From contig NZ_CP061538.1 of the NCBI RefSeq assembly GCF_014705945.2, positions 1,612,001-1,676,000 on the forward strand: a DNA stretch of 64,000 bases, in the 5' to 3' direction. The number at the start of each line of letters is the position of its first letter. Position 1 is the first letter of the stretch. Positions 39,833 to 48,348 of this stretch are shown in pieces. Source of the stretch: Rothia amarae (lineage in GTDB: Bacteria; Actinomycetota; Actinomycetes; Actinomycetales; Micrococcaceae). Under the pieces are notes generated by a model. It was given only the letters and a program-made list of their open reading frames with translations. It ran no database searches and had not been told where the DNA came from. A program made the position numbers and the translations under genes.

Positions 39833-40602
39833 GAAATTGACCCCAAATCACCATAGTCAGCATGCACTGTATCTCCGGGGTAAACCCACATTGGCTTGGT
39901 GAAAGACCCAGCCAATATTATTTCTCCCGACTTCAATGAATCACCGTGCTGAGCAAGTTTGTTAGCCAGCCACACCACGCCCATCGCAGGGTGGTTCAGT
40001 ACCGCAGCCGCAACCCCGGTATCTTCAATCGTTTCGTTGCGATACAAGAGTGCCGAAATCCATCGCAAATCTACGGCATCAGGAGCTATGGGAGTTCCGC
40101 CGTAAATCATGCCACCGAGTGCGGCATTATCGCTGATGGTATCGACGATGGTGCGGCCTTCCATCTCGATCCGTGAGCTCAAAATTTCTAGCGCGGGAAC
40201 CACATAGTCAGTAGCTTTGAGCACATCAAAAATGGTGGTGTCTGGCCCCTTCACATCATCTTTGAGGACGAACGCTAGCTCCACCTCGATGCGTACGTTC
40301 GAGAATTGGGCGTGTTCAATCACTGATCCGTTCTCAAATATCTGATCGGCAAAAATTGCACCATAATCAGGTTCAGTAATGCCGGTGGCTTCCTGCATCA
40401 CTTTGGAGGTAAGCCCAATTTTTCGCCCCGCCAGTCGGCGTCCTGCGGCCTCGCCCCGTGCTCGCCAGGTGTTTTGTACCGCGTAAGAATCTTCTACTGT
40501 CATCTCTGGGTATTGGGCGGTGAGGCGGGGAATCATGGTCCGAGACTTCTCAGCCTCTGCCAGATTATCTGCAATCGTGGTGAGTTGTTCTTCGGTGAGC
40601 AT
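39817..40602 (-). CDS. hpaH: 2-oxo-hept-4-ene-1,7-dioate hydratase (HpaH)
   Basis: 261 residues from ATG 40602 (AAGGA upstream). Member of the hydratase/decarboxylase branch related to MhpD. Metal-binding Glu residues are in VRIEVELAFVL, and GRKIGLTSKVMQEATGI and GDTVHADYGDLGSISCRF are typical. It hydrates 2-oxohept-4-ene-1,7-dioate before the HpaI cleavage. The 180-base gap to hpaD holds no gene. I cannot exclude a related substrate such as 2-hydroxypentadienoate, but the operon argues for HpaH. Confidence 0.87.
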   Translation of the reverse strand: MLTEEQLTTIADNLAEAEKSRTMIPRLTAQYPEMTVEDSYAVQNTWRARGEAAGRRLAGRKIGLTSKVMQEATGITEPDYGAIFADQIFENGSVIEHAQFSNVRIEVELAFVLKDDVKGPDTTIFDVLKATDYVVPALEILSSRIEMEGRTIVDTISDNAALGGMIYGGTPIAPDAVDLRWISALLYRNETIEDTGVAAAVLNHPAMGVVWLANKLAQHGDSLKSGEIILAGSFTKPMWVYPGDTVHADYGDLGSISCRFE

Positions 40603-40785
40603 GTTCTTCCTTGGAATGGACAACGGATGAAACGGAGGCTGCAGAGCAAACCACAGGGCTAATACTTTGATGTACCGGATGGGTAGAGATGCGCGGGGGC
40701 TCTGTCTGACCGAGGGACCAGCGCGAGGGAAGGAGCATTTCCCCGCACACCTCTATCCAGTAGGTTTATAGGTATAACAGCCCTG

Positions 40786-41898
40786 TTAGAGCTGGTGCCC
40801 CAGTTTGTACTCGCCCTGCTTCCACTCGGGCATTGACTCTTCACCCTCCTCCTTACGGGTATAGGAGAAGCCATCTGCTCCGATGGTTTGTGCCATTTCG
40901 GAGTCGTCGGTGCGTTCGGTCAAGGGCATGAGGTTGCCGTCGAGGTCGAGTACACGGGAGGCATCGGTGTACCAGGAAGGCACGACGGGTGTACCCCACC
41001 AGTCGCGACGTTGGTTGTCGTGGACGTCCCAGGTCACGCGGGGGTTGTCAGGGTCACCGGTGTAGTAATCCTGAGTGTAGATTTCTACGCGGTGACCGTC
41101 TGGGTCGCGCAGATAGAGGTAGTAAGCGTTGGAGACGCCGTGACGCCCGGGGCCGCGTTCAATGTGGTCGGAGAGGCGAAGAGCACCTAGTTTGTCGCAG
41201 ATTGCGATGATGTTGTGCTTTTCGTGGGTTGCGAATGCTACGTGGTGCATGCGGGGACCATCGCCGCCGGTCATTGCGGTGTCGTGGACAGTGGGCTTAC
41301 GGCGCATCCATGCGGCGTAAGAGGTACCCTCTGCATCCTGAATATCTTCGGTCACGCGGAATCCGAGGTCTTCCATGTAGGCAACTGCCTTGGGAACATC
41401 AGGGGTGACCTGGTTGAAGTGGTCCAAGCGGACCAAAGCGCCGGGGGTGTAAACATGGTAGTCCCAGCACAGACGCTTTACGTGTTCGACCTCGTAGAAG
41501 AATTCGTAGGGGAACCCTAGCGGATCTTGGACTCGTACTGAATCGCCCAGTCCTTTAACAAATCCCTCTTTGTTGCGGCGTACTTCGCAGCCGCGCGCAG
41601 CGTAAAATTTCTCTGCTTTATCGAGGTCTTCGGGAGTGCGAACGCGGTAGGAGAACGCTGCTACCGCAGGCGTATCGCCTTTACGAAGAATCAGGTTGTG
41701 GTGGATAAATTCTTCGAGCGAGCGCAGGTAGATTGCGTCGTCGTCTTCTTCGGTGACGACGAGGCCGAGCACATCTACGTAAAAATCTCGTGAGCGTTTC
41801 AAGTCGGTGACGACTAATTCCATGGATGCACAACGCAGCACATCGGGTGCATCTGCATCTGGGGTAACGACGTCGTAGCTGACAAATTCTGGTGCCAT
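40786..41898 (-). CDS. hpaD: Homoprotocatechuate 2,3-dioxygenase, extradiol type I
   Basis: 370 residues, VOC fold, closely resembling the Brevibacterium fuscum enzyme from memory (SLEEFIHHNL, DPLGFPYEFFYE, VRLDHFNQVTPDVP, GGDGPRMHHVAFATHEKHNI, YLRDPDGHRVEIYTQDYYTG). Metal ligands correspond to His160, His219 and Glu272, and the second-sphere His205 to H200 of the B. fuscum protein. All are present, five positions later. It opens 3,4-dihydroxyphenylacetate to 5-carboxymethyl-2-hydroxymuconic semialdehyde using Fe(II) or Mn(II). It lies between hpaE and hpaH. Confidence 0.93.
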   Translation of the reverse strand: MAPEFVSYDVVTPDADAPDVLRCASMELVVTDLKRSRDFYVDVLGLVVTEEDDDAIYLRSLEEFIHHNLILRKGDTPAVAAFSYRVRTPEDLDKAEKFYAARGCEVRRNKEGFVKGLGDSVRVQDPLGFPYEFFYEVEHVKRLCWDYHVYTPGALVRLDHFNQVTPDVPKAVAYMEDLGFRVTEDIQDAEGTSYAAWMRRKPTVHDTAMTGGDGPRMHHVAFATHEKHNIIAICDKLGALRLSDHIERGPGRHGVSNAYYLYLRDPDGHRVEIYTQDYYTGDPDNPRVTWDVHDNQRRDWWGTPVVPSWYTDASRVLDLDGNLMPLTERTDDSEMAQTIGADGFSYTRKEEGEESMPEWKQGEYKLGHQL

Positions 41899-41985
41899 GA
41901 TCTTACTTTCTTATCTAGTGTTCTGGCTCGGGGCTTCTTTGACCTCAACCAGAACGGTGTGCGTGGCGTAAGCGCCATCGGTGGT

Positions 41986-43506
41986 TTAGTCGGCTTTGCC
42001 GAAGACAGGGTTGTGAACTTCACCCAGGTTGATGTGGACGGCTTGCTGGTCGGTGTAGAAATCGATGGAGCGGTAGCCACCTTCGTGCCCGAGCCCGGAT
42101 GCCTTCACTCCGCCAAAGGGGGTGCGCAAATCACGAACGTTGTTGGAGTTCAGCCATACCATGCCCGCTTCTACTGCCTGGGAGAAGTTGTGAGCACGCT
42201 GCAGATTAGAAGTCCAGATGTATGCTGCCAATCCGTATTTGGTGTTATTGGCAAGTTCGAGTGCTTCTTCTTCGGTGTCGAAAGGAGTAATGGCTACTAC
42301 AGGACCAAATATTTCTTCTTGGAAGATACGAGCGTCGGGAGCGACGTCGGTAAATACAGTGGGCTGCACAAAGTTGCCCTCGGGGAACTCTTCGGGGCGT
42401 CCGCCACCGGCAACCAGTCGGCCTTCTTCCTTGCCGAGTTCGACATAACTCATCACTTTTTCGAAGTGCTCGGGGTGCACCAGCGCCCCGACTTCGGTTT
42501 TCGGATCCGAGGGAAGACCTACCTTAACGCGCTTCGCCTGAGCCGCATAGCGCTCAACGAATTCATCGTAAATTCCACGCTGGACGATAATGCGTGAACC
42601 GGCAGTGCAACGCTCGCCGTTCAAAGAGAACACACCAAAGATGGTGGCATTGACGGCGGTTTCCAGGTCGGCGTCGTCAAAGACTACAACCGGTGACTTG
42701 CCGCCGAGCTCCATGGAAAGACCCTTGAGAAAGGGTGCTGAATTTCCAAAGATAATCTGGCCGGTCTTGGACTCGCCGGTGAAGGAAATCAGAGGAACGT
42801 CAGGATGCTTCACCAGCGAATCGCCTGCGGTCTCGCCAAACCCGTTCACCAGGTTGAACACGCCTTGGGGCAAGCCTGCTTCTTCAAAAATGCCTGCCCA
42901 CAGTGATGCCGAAAGCGGTGTGAATTCAGCAGGCTTGAGCACAACGGTGTTGCCGGTGGCCAATGCAGGGGCCAGTTTCCAGGATTCCAACATGAACGGC
43001 GTATTCCAGGGGGTAATCAAACCCGCAACGCCAATAGGCTTACGGTTGACATAGTTAATCTGCCGCCCCGGTACCTTGAAGGTGTCATCTGACTGAGCCA
43101 CAATCAAATCTGCAAAGAAGCGGAAATTCTCTGCGGCGCGTCGCGCCTGGCCCTTCGCCTGAGTGATAGGCAAACCCGAATCATAGGATTCCATTTCGGC
43201 AAGAACTTGCTCACGGGACTCCACGATGTCTGCGATTTTGGTCAGAAGGCGAGCGCGTTCGCGAGGTAGCATCGTGGGCCAGGGGCCGTTTTTGAAGGCT
43301 TCTTTAGCTGCTTTAACAGCTGCTTCGATGTCTTCTTTTTTGCCGGAGGCTGCTTTGATATAGGGCTTATTGGTGACTGGGTCGAGTACATCGAAGGTAT
43401 CGCCGTCGATTGAATCGACGAATTGCCCGTTGATATAGTGCTGAATTTTCTCTGGCAAGTCAGCGGGCTGTGCAGCTTTGCGATCAGTGATGGTTTCGGT
43501 GTTCAT
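41986..43506 (-). CDS. hpaE: 5-carboxymethyl-2-hydroxymuconate semialdehyde dehydrogenase
   Basis: 506 residues from ATG 43506, with AAGGAG seven bases upstream. A TTG two codons earlier is less likely. Aldehyde dehydrogenase with TPWNTPFMLESWKLAPALA, catalytic Glu in MELGGKSPVVVFDDAD and catalytic Cys in NGERCTAGSR. The C-terminal VRDLRTPFGGVKASGLGHEGG and YTDQQAVHINLG are typical of HpaE. Oxidises the HpaD ring-cleavage product with NAD. Starts 27 bases after the GntR gene. Confidence 0.92.
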   Translation of the reverse strand: MNTETITDRKAAQPADLPEKIQHYINGQFVDSIDGDTFDVLDPVTNKPYIKAASGKKEDIEAAVKAAKEAFKNGPWPTMLPRERARLLTKIADIVESREQVLAEMESYDSGLPITQAKGQARRAAENFRFFADLIVAQSDDTFKVPGRQINYVNRKPIGVAGLITPWNTPFMLESWKLAPALATGNTVVLKPAEFTPLSASLWAGIFEEAGLPQGVFNLVNGFGETAGDSLVKHPDVPLISFTGESKTGQIIFGNSAPFLKGLSMELGGKSPVVVFDDADLETAVNATIFGVFSLNGERCTAGSRIIVQRGIYDEFVERYAAQAKRVKVGLPSDPKTEVGALVHPEHFEKVMSYVELGKEEGRLVAGGGRPEEFPEGNFVQPTVFTDVAPDARIFQEEIFGPVVAITPFDTEEEALELANNTKYGLAAYIWTSNLQRAHNFSQAVEAGMVWLNSNNVRDLRTPFGGVKASGLGHEGGYRSIDFYTDQQAVHINLGEVHNPVFGKAD

Positions 43507-43533
43507 CGTCAAACTCCTTCGTTTGTTCTAAAT

Positions 43534-44226
43534 CTAGAGGGTTCGGTGGGTCTTCCAGTGATTAGTAAGGTACGTTTCTAAAGTAGCGGTGCGGTGTGCT
43601 CGCACCGCTTCTTCAATGCCACGCCCCGTAGAACTAGTCTCAATAAGATCGAGTAATTGATAGTGCTCTGCAACTGATTCTCTAGCCCTGTCCGGCACAA
43701 ATGAAAACGATGAAGTTCTAATATTGTTCAACCGTTCCCACTCAGAATCTGCAAGCTCAGTGAGTCGGTGGTTGGGGCATTTGGAGTAGAGAATTTGGTG
43801 GAATTCTTGGTTTTTCTGGGTGAAGGTTTTGGGGTCAAAATTTGCCAGTGATTCGTCCATTTCCCGAATGATGGATCGTGCTACTGCGAGATCTCGGTCG
43901 GTAATGTAGGCGAAGGACAACGCGGTTGCCGCTCCTTCCAGCACGCCGAGGGTTTCCATAATCACTCGATATTCTGATTCATCAACCATGGCAACGCTGG
44001 CTCCGACGTTGCGCTCAAAATTTACGCTCCCTTCAGCTTCTAAACGGCGTACGGCTTCTCGTACCGGCACAACGGACATATCGAGGTTTGTGGCAATAGT
44101 GGAAAGAACCAGTCTGTAGCCAGGGGTGAACTCTCCGCTGGTAATTCGTTCTTTGATCCACAGATATGCCAGTTGTGCTTTGGAAAGCTCGGTACTTGTG
44201 GTGATCAGGGGTGGCGTGCTCGTCAT
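43534..44226 (-). CDS. GntR-family (FCD) transcription regulator of the hpa operon
   Basis: 230 residues. N-terminal winged helix (about 15-85: LWIKERITSGEFTPGYRL, MSVVPVREAVRRLEAEG) and an FCD ligand-binding domain (about 95-220) with metal-binding candidates Asp/His in NQEFHQILYSKCPNHRL and AVRAHRTATLETYL. FCD regulators usually sense carboxylic acids and repress. It sits inside the operon between the HpaG-like fusion and hpaE, so it probably senses a pathway acid and autoregulates. Confidence 0.88.
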   Translation of the reverse strand: MTSTPPLITTSTELSKAQLAYLWIKERITSGEFTPGYRLVLSTIATNLDMSVVPVREAVRRLEAEGSVNFERNVGASVAMVDESEYRVIMETLGVLEGAATALSFAYITDRDLAVARSIIREMDESLANFDPKTFTQKNQEFHQILYSKCPNHRLTELADSEWERLNNIRTSSFSFVPDRARESVAEHYQLLDLIETSSTGRGIEEAVRAHRTATLETYLTNHWKTHRTL

Positions 44227-44257
44227 AGGGGAGAAAATCTTTCGGCTTTGTCTTCAG

Positions 44258-45739
44258 CTAGTGGACGGGATTTTCTTTGAGCCACTGCTGATATTTTTCT
44301 TTCCATTCTCCTACAGGGGGAAAGAGTCCATCGACGGGGTAGCCTTCGGCTACGCGCTCAGCTACCCAGGAATCTTGGTGTTCTTTGGCTTGGGCGTCGT
44401 GTGCGACTTCATCGACCAGTTCGAGGGGAATGACGATGACGCCGTCGTCGTCGCCTACGATGACGTCGCCAGGGAGCACGGTCGCGTTGCCGCATGCCAC
44501 AGCTACATCAGACTCCCACGGTACGTGCTTACGCCCAAGAACCGCAGGGTGTGCACCCTGGGTAAAAACGGGTAGTCCAATCTCTTGAACTGCTGAGTAG
44601 TCTCGAACCCCACCGTCGGTAACAACACCTGCGGCCCCGTTGTTTTTGGCGCGCAGGGCGAGGATATCTCCAAGGGTCCCCGAGCCGGATTCCCCGCGTG
44701 CTTCGATGACAATGACCTCACCATCTTTGACCGCATCAAAGCATTGTTTTTGGGCGTTGAATCCCCCGCCGTGCTTCTTGAAGAGGTCTTCGCGGTTGGG
44801 CACAAAACGAAGGGTTTTAGCTGTACCTACCATTTTGGTACCGGGAGTCTGAGGGTAGACCCCTTCAATGACGACATTGTTCAGACCGCGCTGGCGCAAC
44901 TGGGCAGAGAGCCCGGCGGTGGGGATTGTTTCCAAAAGTGCGCGGGTCTCTGCGGTAAGGGATGGTTTAGGGGGTAATCCTGCTTCTTCACGAGAGCCCC
45001 AGGCTTCTTCAATCTGAGTTTCATGAGTAGAGGGTAAGGTTCCGATCGCGGAATCAAAGTTGCCTGCTCCTGCGACCACCTGTGTTTTTAGCTTGCCGCT
45101 GGTGAGGTTGCCGTTGGCTGCAGGGGCATCGACTTCAATTTCTACGGTATCGCCAGGGGCAATCACCGAAGATTTGGCAGGTGTGCCGGTGAGGATAATA
45201 TCGCCGGGTTCCAGAGTCATATGTTGAGAGAGGTCAGCGACGAACTGGGGAAGCGAAAAAATCATGTGCTCGTCTTCAGTGGTGTCTTCTTGGCGAAGTT
45301 CACCGTTAACCCAGGTACGAATCCGCAGTTCATCTGGGCGGACTGCTGATGCCTCTATCAGTTCAGGGCCGATCGGGGTGTACCCATCGCGACCTTTGGA
45401 GCGGACATTTGATCCTTTATCCGCGGCACGATAGTCATAGATACCTAAATCGTTAGCGGCGGTGACATATCTTACGTGGCGCCAGGCGTCTTCCAGCGAA
45501 ACCCGGTGAGCTACCTTACCGATGATAAGAGCGATTTCCCCTTCAAAGGCAAGCAGTTCCGTTCCCGCGGGGCGTTCTACAGAAGACCCAGAAAATGAGA
45601 GTGAGCTCGTTGGTTTGAAAAAGTAGGAAGGTTGTTGAGGACGCCGACCGCGCTGTTGGGCACGGGATTCATATGCCACGTGCACCGCAATGATTTTGCC
45701 GGTTTCTTGTTGAAATTTTTGCTGATTAATCTCGACCAT
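44258..45739 (-). CDS. Bifunctional FAH-RraA fusion, HpaG-like isomerase/decarboxylase
   Basis: 493 residues with two different domains. Residues about 15-215 are a fumarylacetoacetate-hydrolase fold (metal-binding FEGEIALIIG, TAANDLGIYDYRAADKG, FTP/GPELIE, LTGTPAKSSVIAPGDTV). Residues about 265-470 are an RraA/HMG-aldolase-like domain with GESGSGTLGDILALRAKNNG and VVTDGGVRDYSAVQEIGLPVF (Arg379-Asp380 of the RD metal/substrate site). Canonical HpaG is two FAH domains that decarboxylate OPET and isomerise the product. Here an RraA domain, whose family includes oxaloacetate decarboxylases, replaces one FAH unit. Splitting decarboxylation (RraA) and isomerisation (FAH) between the domains is my inference. 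First gene of the operon. Confidence 0.85.
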   Translation of the reverse strand: MVEINQQKFQQETGKIIAVHVAYESRAQQRGRRPQQPSYFFKPTSSLSFSGSSVERPAGTELLAFEGEIALIIGKVAHRVSLEDAWRHVRYVTAANDLGIYDYRAADKGSNVRSKGRDGYTPIGPELIEASAVRPDELRIRTWVNGELRQEDTTEDEHMIFSLPQFVADLSQHMTLEPGDIILTGTPAKSSVIAPGDTVEIEVDAPAANGNLTSGKLKTQVVAGAGNFDSAIGTLPSTHETQIEEAWGSREEAGLPPKPSLTAETRALLETIPTAGLSAQLRQRGLNNVVIEGVYPQTPGTKMVGTAKTLRFVPNREDLFKKHGGGFNAQKQCFDAVKDGEVIVIEARGESGSGTLGDILALRAKNNGAAGVVTDGGVRDYSAVQEIGLPVFTQGAHPAVLGRKHVPWESDVAVACGNATVLPGDVIVGDDDGVIVIPLELVDEVAHDAQAKEHQDSWVAERVAEGYPVDGLFPPVGEWKEKYQQWLKENPVH

Positions 45740-45867
45740 TTTGTGAGCCTTATCATGAAATCTCTTGGAATCTTATTTGAAATCGTATATTATCCAATCA
45801 AGGTTAGCAAGTAGTGTACGTCACAAATCATGAGTGCGCTTCAGCCCCACACACAAGGAGGTATCGT
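45740..45867. promoter_or_regulatory. Divergent hpa promoter region with direct repeats
   Basis: The gap between the FAH-RraA gene (minus) and the transporter remnant (+). TGAAATC occurs at 45756-45762 and 45778-45784, 22 bases apart (two helical turns), within AT-rich sequence. AAGGAGG at 45858-45864 is the ribosome-binding site of the remnant. A GntR site is plausible here but not proven. Confidence 0.4.
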
Positions 45868-46327
45868 GGCCGCATACCATGATCCGACAACCACCACAGC
45901 CGCTTTACGGACTGTAGCTCAGCGCAAAGAACAACGCCGTGTCGTGGCGGGAACTGTCATTGGCACCAGCATCGAATGGTACGACTACTTTCTCTACGCC
46001 TCTGCTGCCGGCCTAGTTTTCACAACCCTCTTTTTCGAACCCCTTGGTCCACAGGCTGCTACACTCCTTACTTTTGCCACCGTGGGTTTGAGTTTTCTTT
46101 TTCGCCCCCTAGTCGCGTTTCTCGCTGGCCATCTTGGCGATAAGTTCGGCCGCAAAATAGTACTGATGCAATCAGTCTCATCTCAATTCTTCTTCTCAGA
46201 GATCGCTCGGGTATTCCCCTTGGTCTTGCGCACGAGCAGGTGCAGGCTCAATCATCTTTCATCTTTCACCAGAAGAACCATTCCAATCCGATCCTCAACC
46301 ACTAACCGATTCACCAGCCCCTTCTAA
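45868..46327 (+). pseudogene. MHS-type MFS transporter remnant, internally deleted
   Basis: Begins at GTG 45868 behind AAGGAGG. It encodes the N-terminus of a metabolite:H+ symporter: GTVIGTSIEWYDYFLYASA (TM1), LTFATVGLSFLFRPLVAFLA and GHLGDKFGRKIVLMQ (the loop 2-3 motif). After about 100 residues the similarity stops, and the rest of the frame (SVSSQFFFSEIARV onward) looks non-native. Intact family members have about 430 residues. A different frame from about 46200 to 46327 reads EEPFQSDPQPLTDSPAPS and might be the original C-terminal tail, which would fit an internal deletion. It was probably the importer of the aromatic substrate. Confidence 0.8.
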
Positions 46328-46385
46328 CTGAGCGATGTCACCGTCGCCACCGCTCAAAGACGATCCACTAAACAAAGGAGTAACC

Positions 46386-48281
46386 GTGCATTTTCACCAC
46401 AACGGATACGTTTCAATAGACCCGCGCGTCGAATTTCCTGCAGGATATGGAGAGAACCGCTCCGAAGAACTCCCTGATGAAATGGATGTTCTGATTGTGG
46501 GCTCTGGCCCTGCGGGCATGATTGCAGCAGCACAGCTTTCTCAGTTTCCTGACGTCAATACCCGCCTGATTGAGCGACGGGACGGACGCCTACCCCTGGG
46601 CCAAGCAGACGGCATTCAGGCACGCTCCGTAGAAACTTTCCAGGCCTTTGAATTTGCCGAAGAACTCATCCGTGAGGCATACCATCTCACCGAAATGTGC
46701 TTCTGGAAACCGGATCCGCAAAACCCCCAGAACATTATTCGGACCGCCCGAACCCCCGATGATCCCAACAATATATCTGAGTTCCCCCACCTCATCGTGA
46801 ACCAGGCACGAGTATTGGATTACTTTAGAGAGTTTGCCGAACGCTCTCCGGGGCGTATCACCCCCGACTATGGAATTGAGTTCCTCTCCTTAGACATTGA
46901 CAAAGATGGCACCAACGAATACCCCGTCTCAGTGCACCTTCGGTACGTCGCCGGTGAACGAGCAGGCGAAGAACGCACCGTTTGCGCTAAATATGTAGTG
47001 GGTTGCGACGGCGCCCGCAGCGGCGTCCGTAAATCAATCGGACGAACGCTCACCGGCATGTCTGCTAACCACGCCTGGGGCGTCATGGACGTTCTAGCAA
47101 ATACAGACTTTCCCGATATGCACACCAAATGTGCCATCAGCTCCAAGCACGGATCGATTCTCCATATTCCTCGTGAAGGCGGGCATCTGGTACGCATGTA
47201 TATCGACCTCGGCGAAGTACCCGAAGACGATAACCACCGCGTCCGAGAAACCACCATCGAACAGATTATCGATCGGGCCAACGCGATTCTCACCCCCTAC
47301 TCTTTGGACGTCAAGCAGGTTGCCTGGCATTCGGTGTACGAGGTGGGGCACCGCCTCACTGACCACTTTGATGACGTCAACCCGGACGACCGCGGGGCGG
47401 TGTGCCCGCGTGTCTTTATTACAGGAGATGCCTGCCATACCCACTCTGCCAAAGCTGGTCAGGGAATGAACGTTTCGATGCAAGACGGCTGGAATATCGC
47501 TTGGAAGTTGGGTCAGGTTCTTTCGGGGCGAGCTCCATCTTCTCTTCTCGATACCTATTCGGGCGAGCGCCAGGAAATCGCTAAGAACCTGATTGATTTC
47601 GATAAAGAGTGGTCCACTCTGATGGCAACTCCTGCCGATCAGTTACCCGATCCAGCGTATCTGGAAAATTTTTACGTCAAGACGGCGGAATTCCCCGCAG
47701 GCTTTATGACCGAATATCAACCGTCGATGATTACCTCGACCGCTGAGCATCAAAATCTTGCTACCGGCTTCCCTATCGGTAAGCGATTCCGGTCCGCGGA
47801 AGTCATGCGCCGGCTAGATGCCTATGTCCGCCATCTGGGACATGAACATAAAGCCGACGGTCGTTATCGGCTCTATGTCTTTGCTGATGATGCACCGGTG
47901 CAGGAAAAGTCCACGGTAGATGCTCTTGCAGAGAAGCTACTTCATGATCCCCGCTCCCCCTTCGTGCAGTTCCGCAAAGAAGGCGATGATATTTCAACCC
48001 TGATAGAACCTAACGTTATCTATCAGAGCGAGTACACCACTTTCACTTGTCCAGAAGTACCAGAAATTTTCCGCCCTCCGGTAGGCGAGCTGGGTCTGGA
48101 TTACTGGGAGAAAATTTACTCGGTTATTCCTGAAAATAATATTTTTGACGTTCGCGGCATTAGCAAGGACGGCGCCGTCGTGATTGTTCGCCCCGATCAA
48201 TATGTTGCTGCCGTTCTACCGCTCAATGATTTCGAGGGGATTTGCGCTTACTTTGAGGGAGCATTAGCGCCCGTCAAGTAA
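46386..48281 (+). CDS. FAD-dependent aromatic monooxygenase, phenol hydroxylase/3-hydroxybenzoate 4-hydroxylase type
   Basis: 631 residues from GTG 46386, which has AAAGGAG upstream. An earlier ATG at 46335 has none. FAD-binding DVLIVGSGPAGMIAA (about 34-48), the DG motif VVGCDGARSGVRKSIG and the GD motif FITGDACHTHSAKAGQGMN are intact. A C-terminal thioredoxin-like domain of the phenol hydroxylase family follows (about 440-630). Such one-component enzymes hydroxylate phenols ortho to the OH using NAD(P)H. Beside the hpa operon the likely role is conversion of a hydroxyphenylacetate to homoprotocatechuate, in place of HpaBC. By resemblance alone, 3-hydroxybenzoate 4-monooxygenase is equally possible. 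Confidence 0.85.
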   Translation: MHFHHNGYVSIDPRVEFPAGYGENRSEELPDEMDVLIVGSGPAGMIAAAQLSQFPDVNTRLIERRDGRLPLGQADGIQARSVETFQAFEFAEELIREAYHLTEMCFWKPDPQNPQNIIRTARTPDDPNNISEFPHLIVNQARVLDYFREFAERSPGRITPDYGIEFLSLDIDKDGTNEYPVSVHLRYVAGERAGEERTVCAKYVVGCDGARSGVRKSIGRTLTGMSANHAWGVMDVLANTDFPDMHTKCAISSKHGSILHIPREGGHLVRMYIDLGEVPEDDNHRVRETTIEQIIDRANAILTPYSLDVKQVAWHSVYEVGHRLTDHFDDVNPDDRGAVCPRVFITGDACHTHSAKAGQGMNVSMQDGWNIAWKLGQVLSGRAPSSLLDTYSGERQEIAKNLIDFDKEWSTLMATPADQLPDPAYLENFYVKTAEFPAGFMTEYQPSMITSTAEHQNLATGFPIGKRFRSAEVMRRLDAYVRHLGHEHKADGRYRLYVFADDAPVQEKSTVDALAEKLLHDPRSPFVQFRKEGDDISTLIEPNVIYQSEYTTFTCPEVPEIFRPPVGELGLDYWEKIYSVIPENNIFDVRGISKDGAVVIVRPDQYVAAVLPLNDFEGICAYFEGALAPVK

Positions 48282-48303
48282 ATCCATTTTCGTAAAAGGT
48301 AAA

Positions 48304-48337
48304 GGCGGTTGGTTTCGAAAGGAACCAGCCGTCTTTT
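48304..48337 (+). terminator. Terminator after the monooxygenase gene
   Basis: 13-bp stem with G-U pairs (48304-48316 with 48321-48333), loop GAAA, followed by TTTT. The flanking A run suggests it also serves the convergent AraC gene. Confidence 0.75.
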
Positions 48338-48348
48338 GCTATTCCACT

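Noticed and set aside
40603-40785. A small hpaF gene in the gap between hpaD and hpaH
   Set aside because: The open frames there run into neighbouring genes and have no tautomerase-like start (Pro after Met) or motif.
46335-46385. ATG start for the monooxygenase at 46335
   Set aside because: No ribosome-binding site there, whereas GTG 46386 has AAAGGAG at the right distance.
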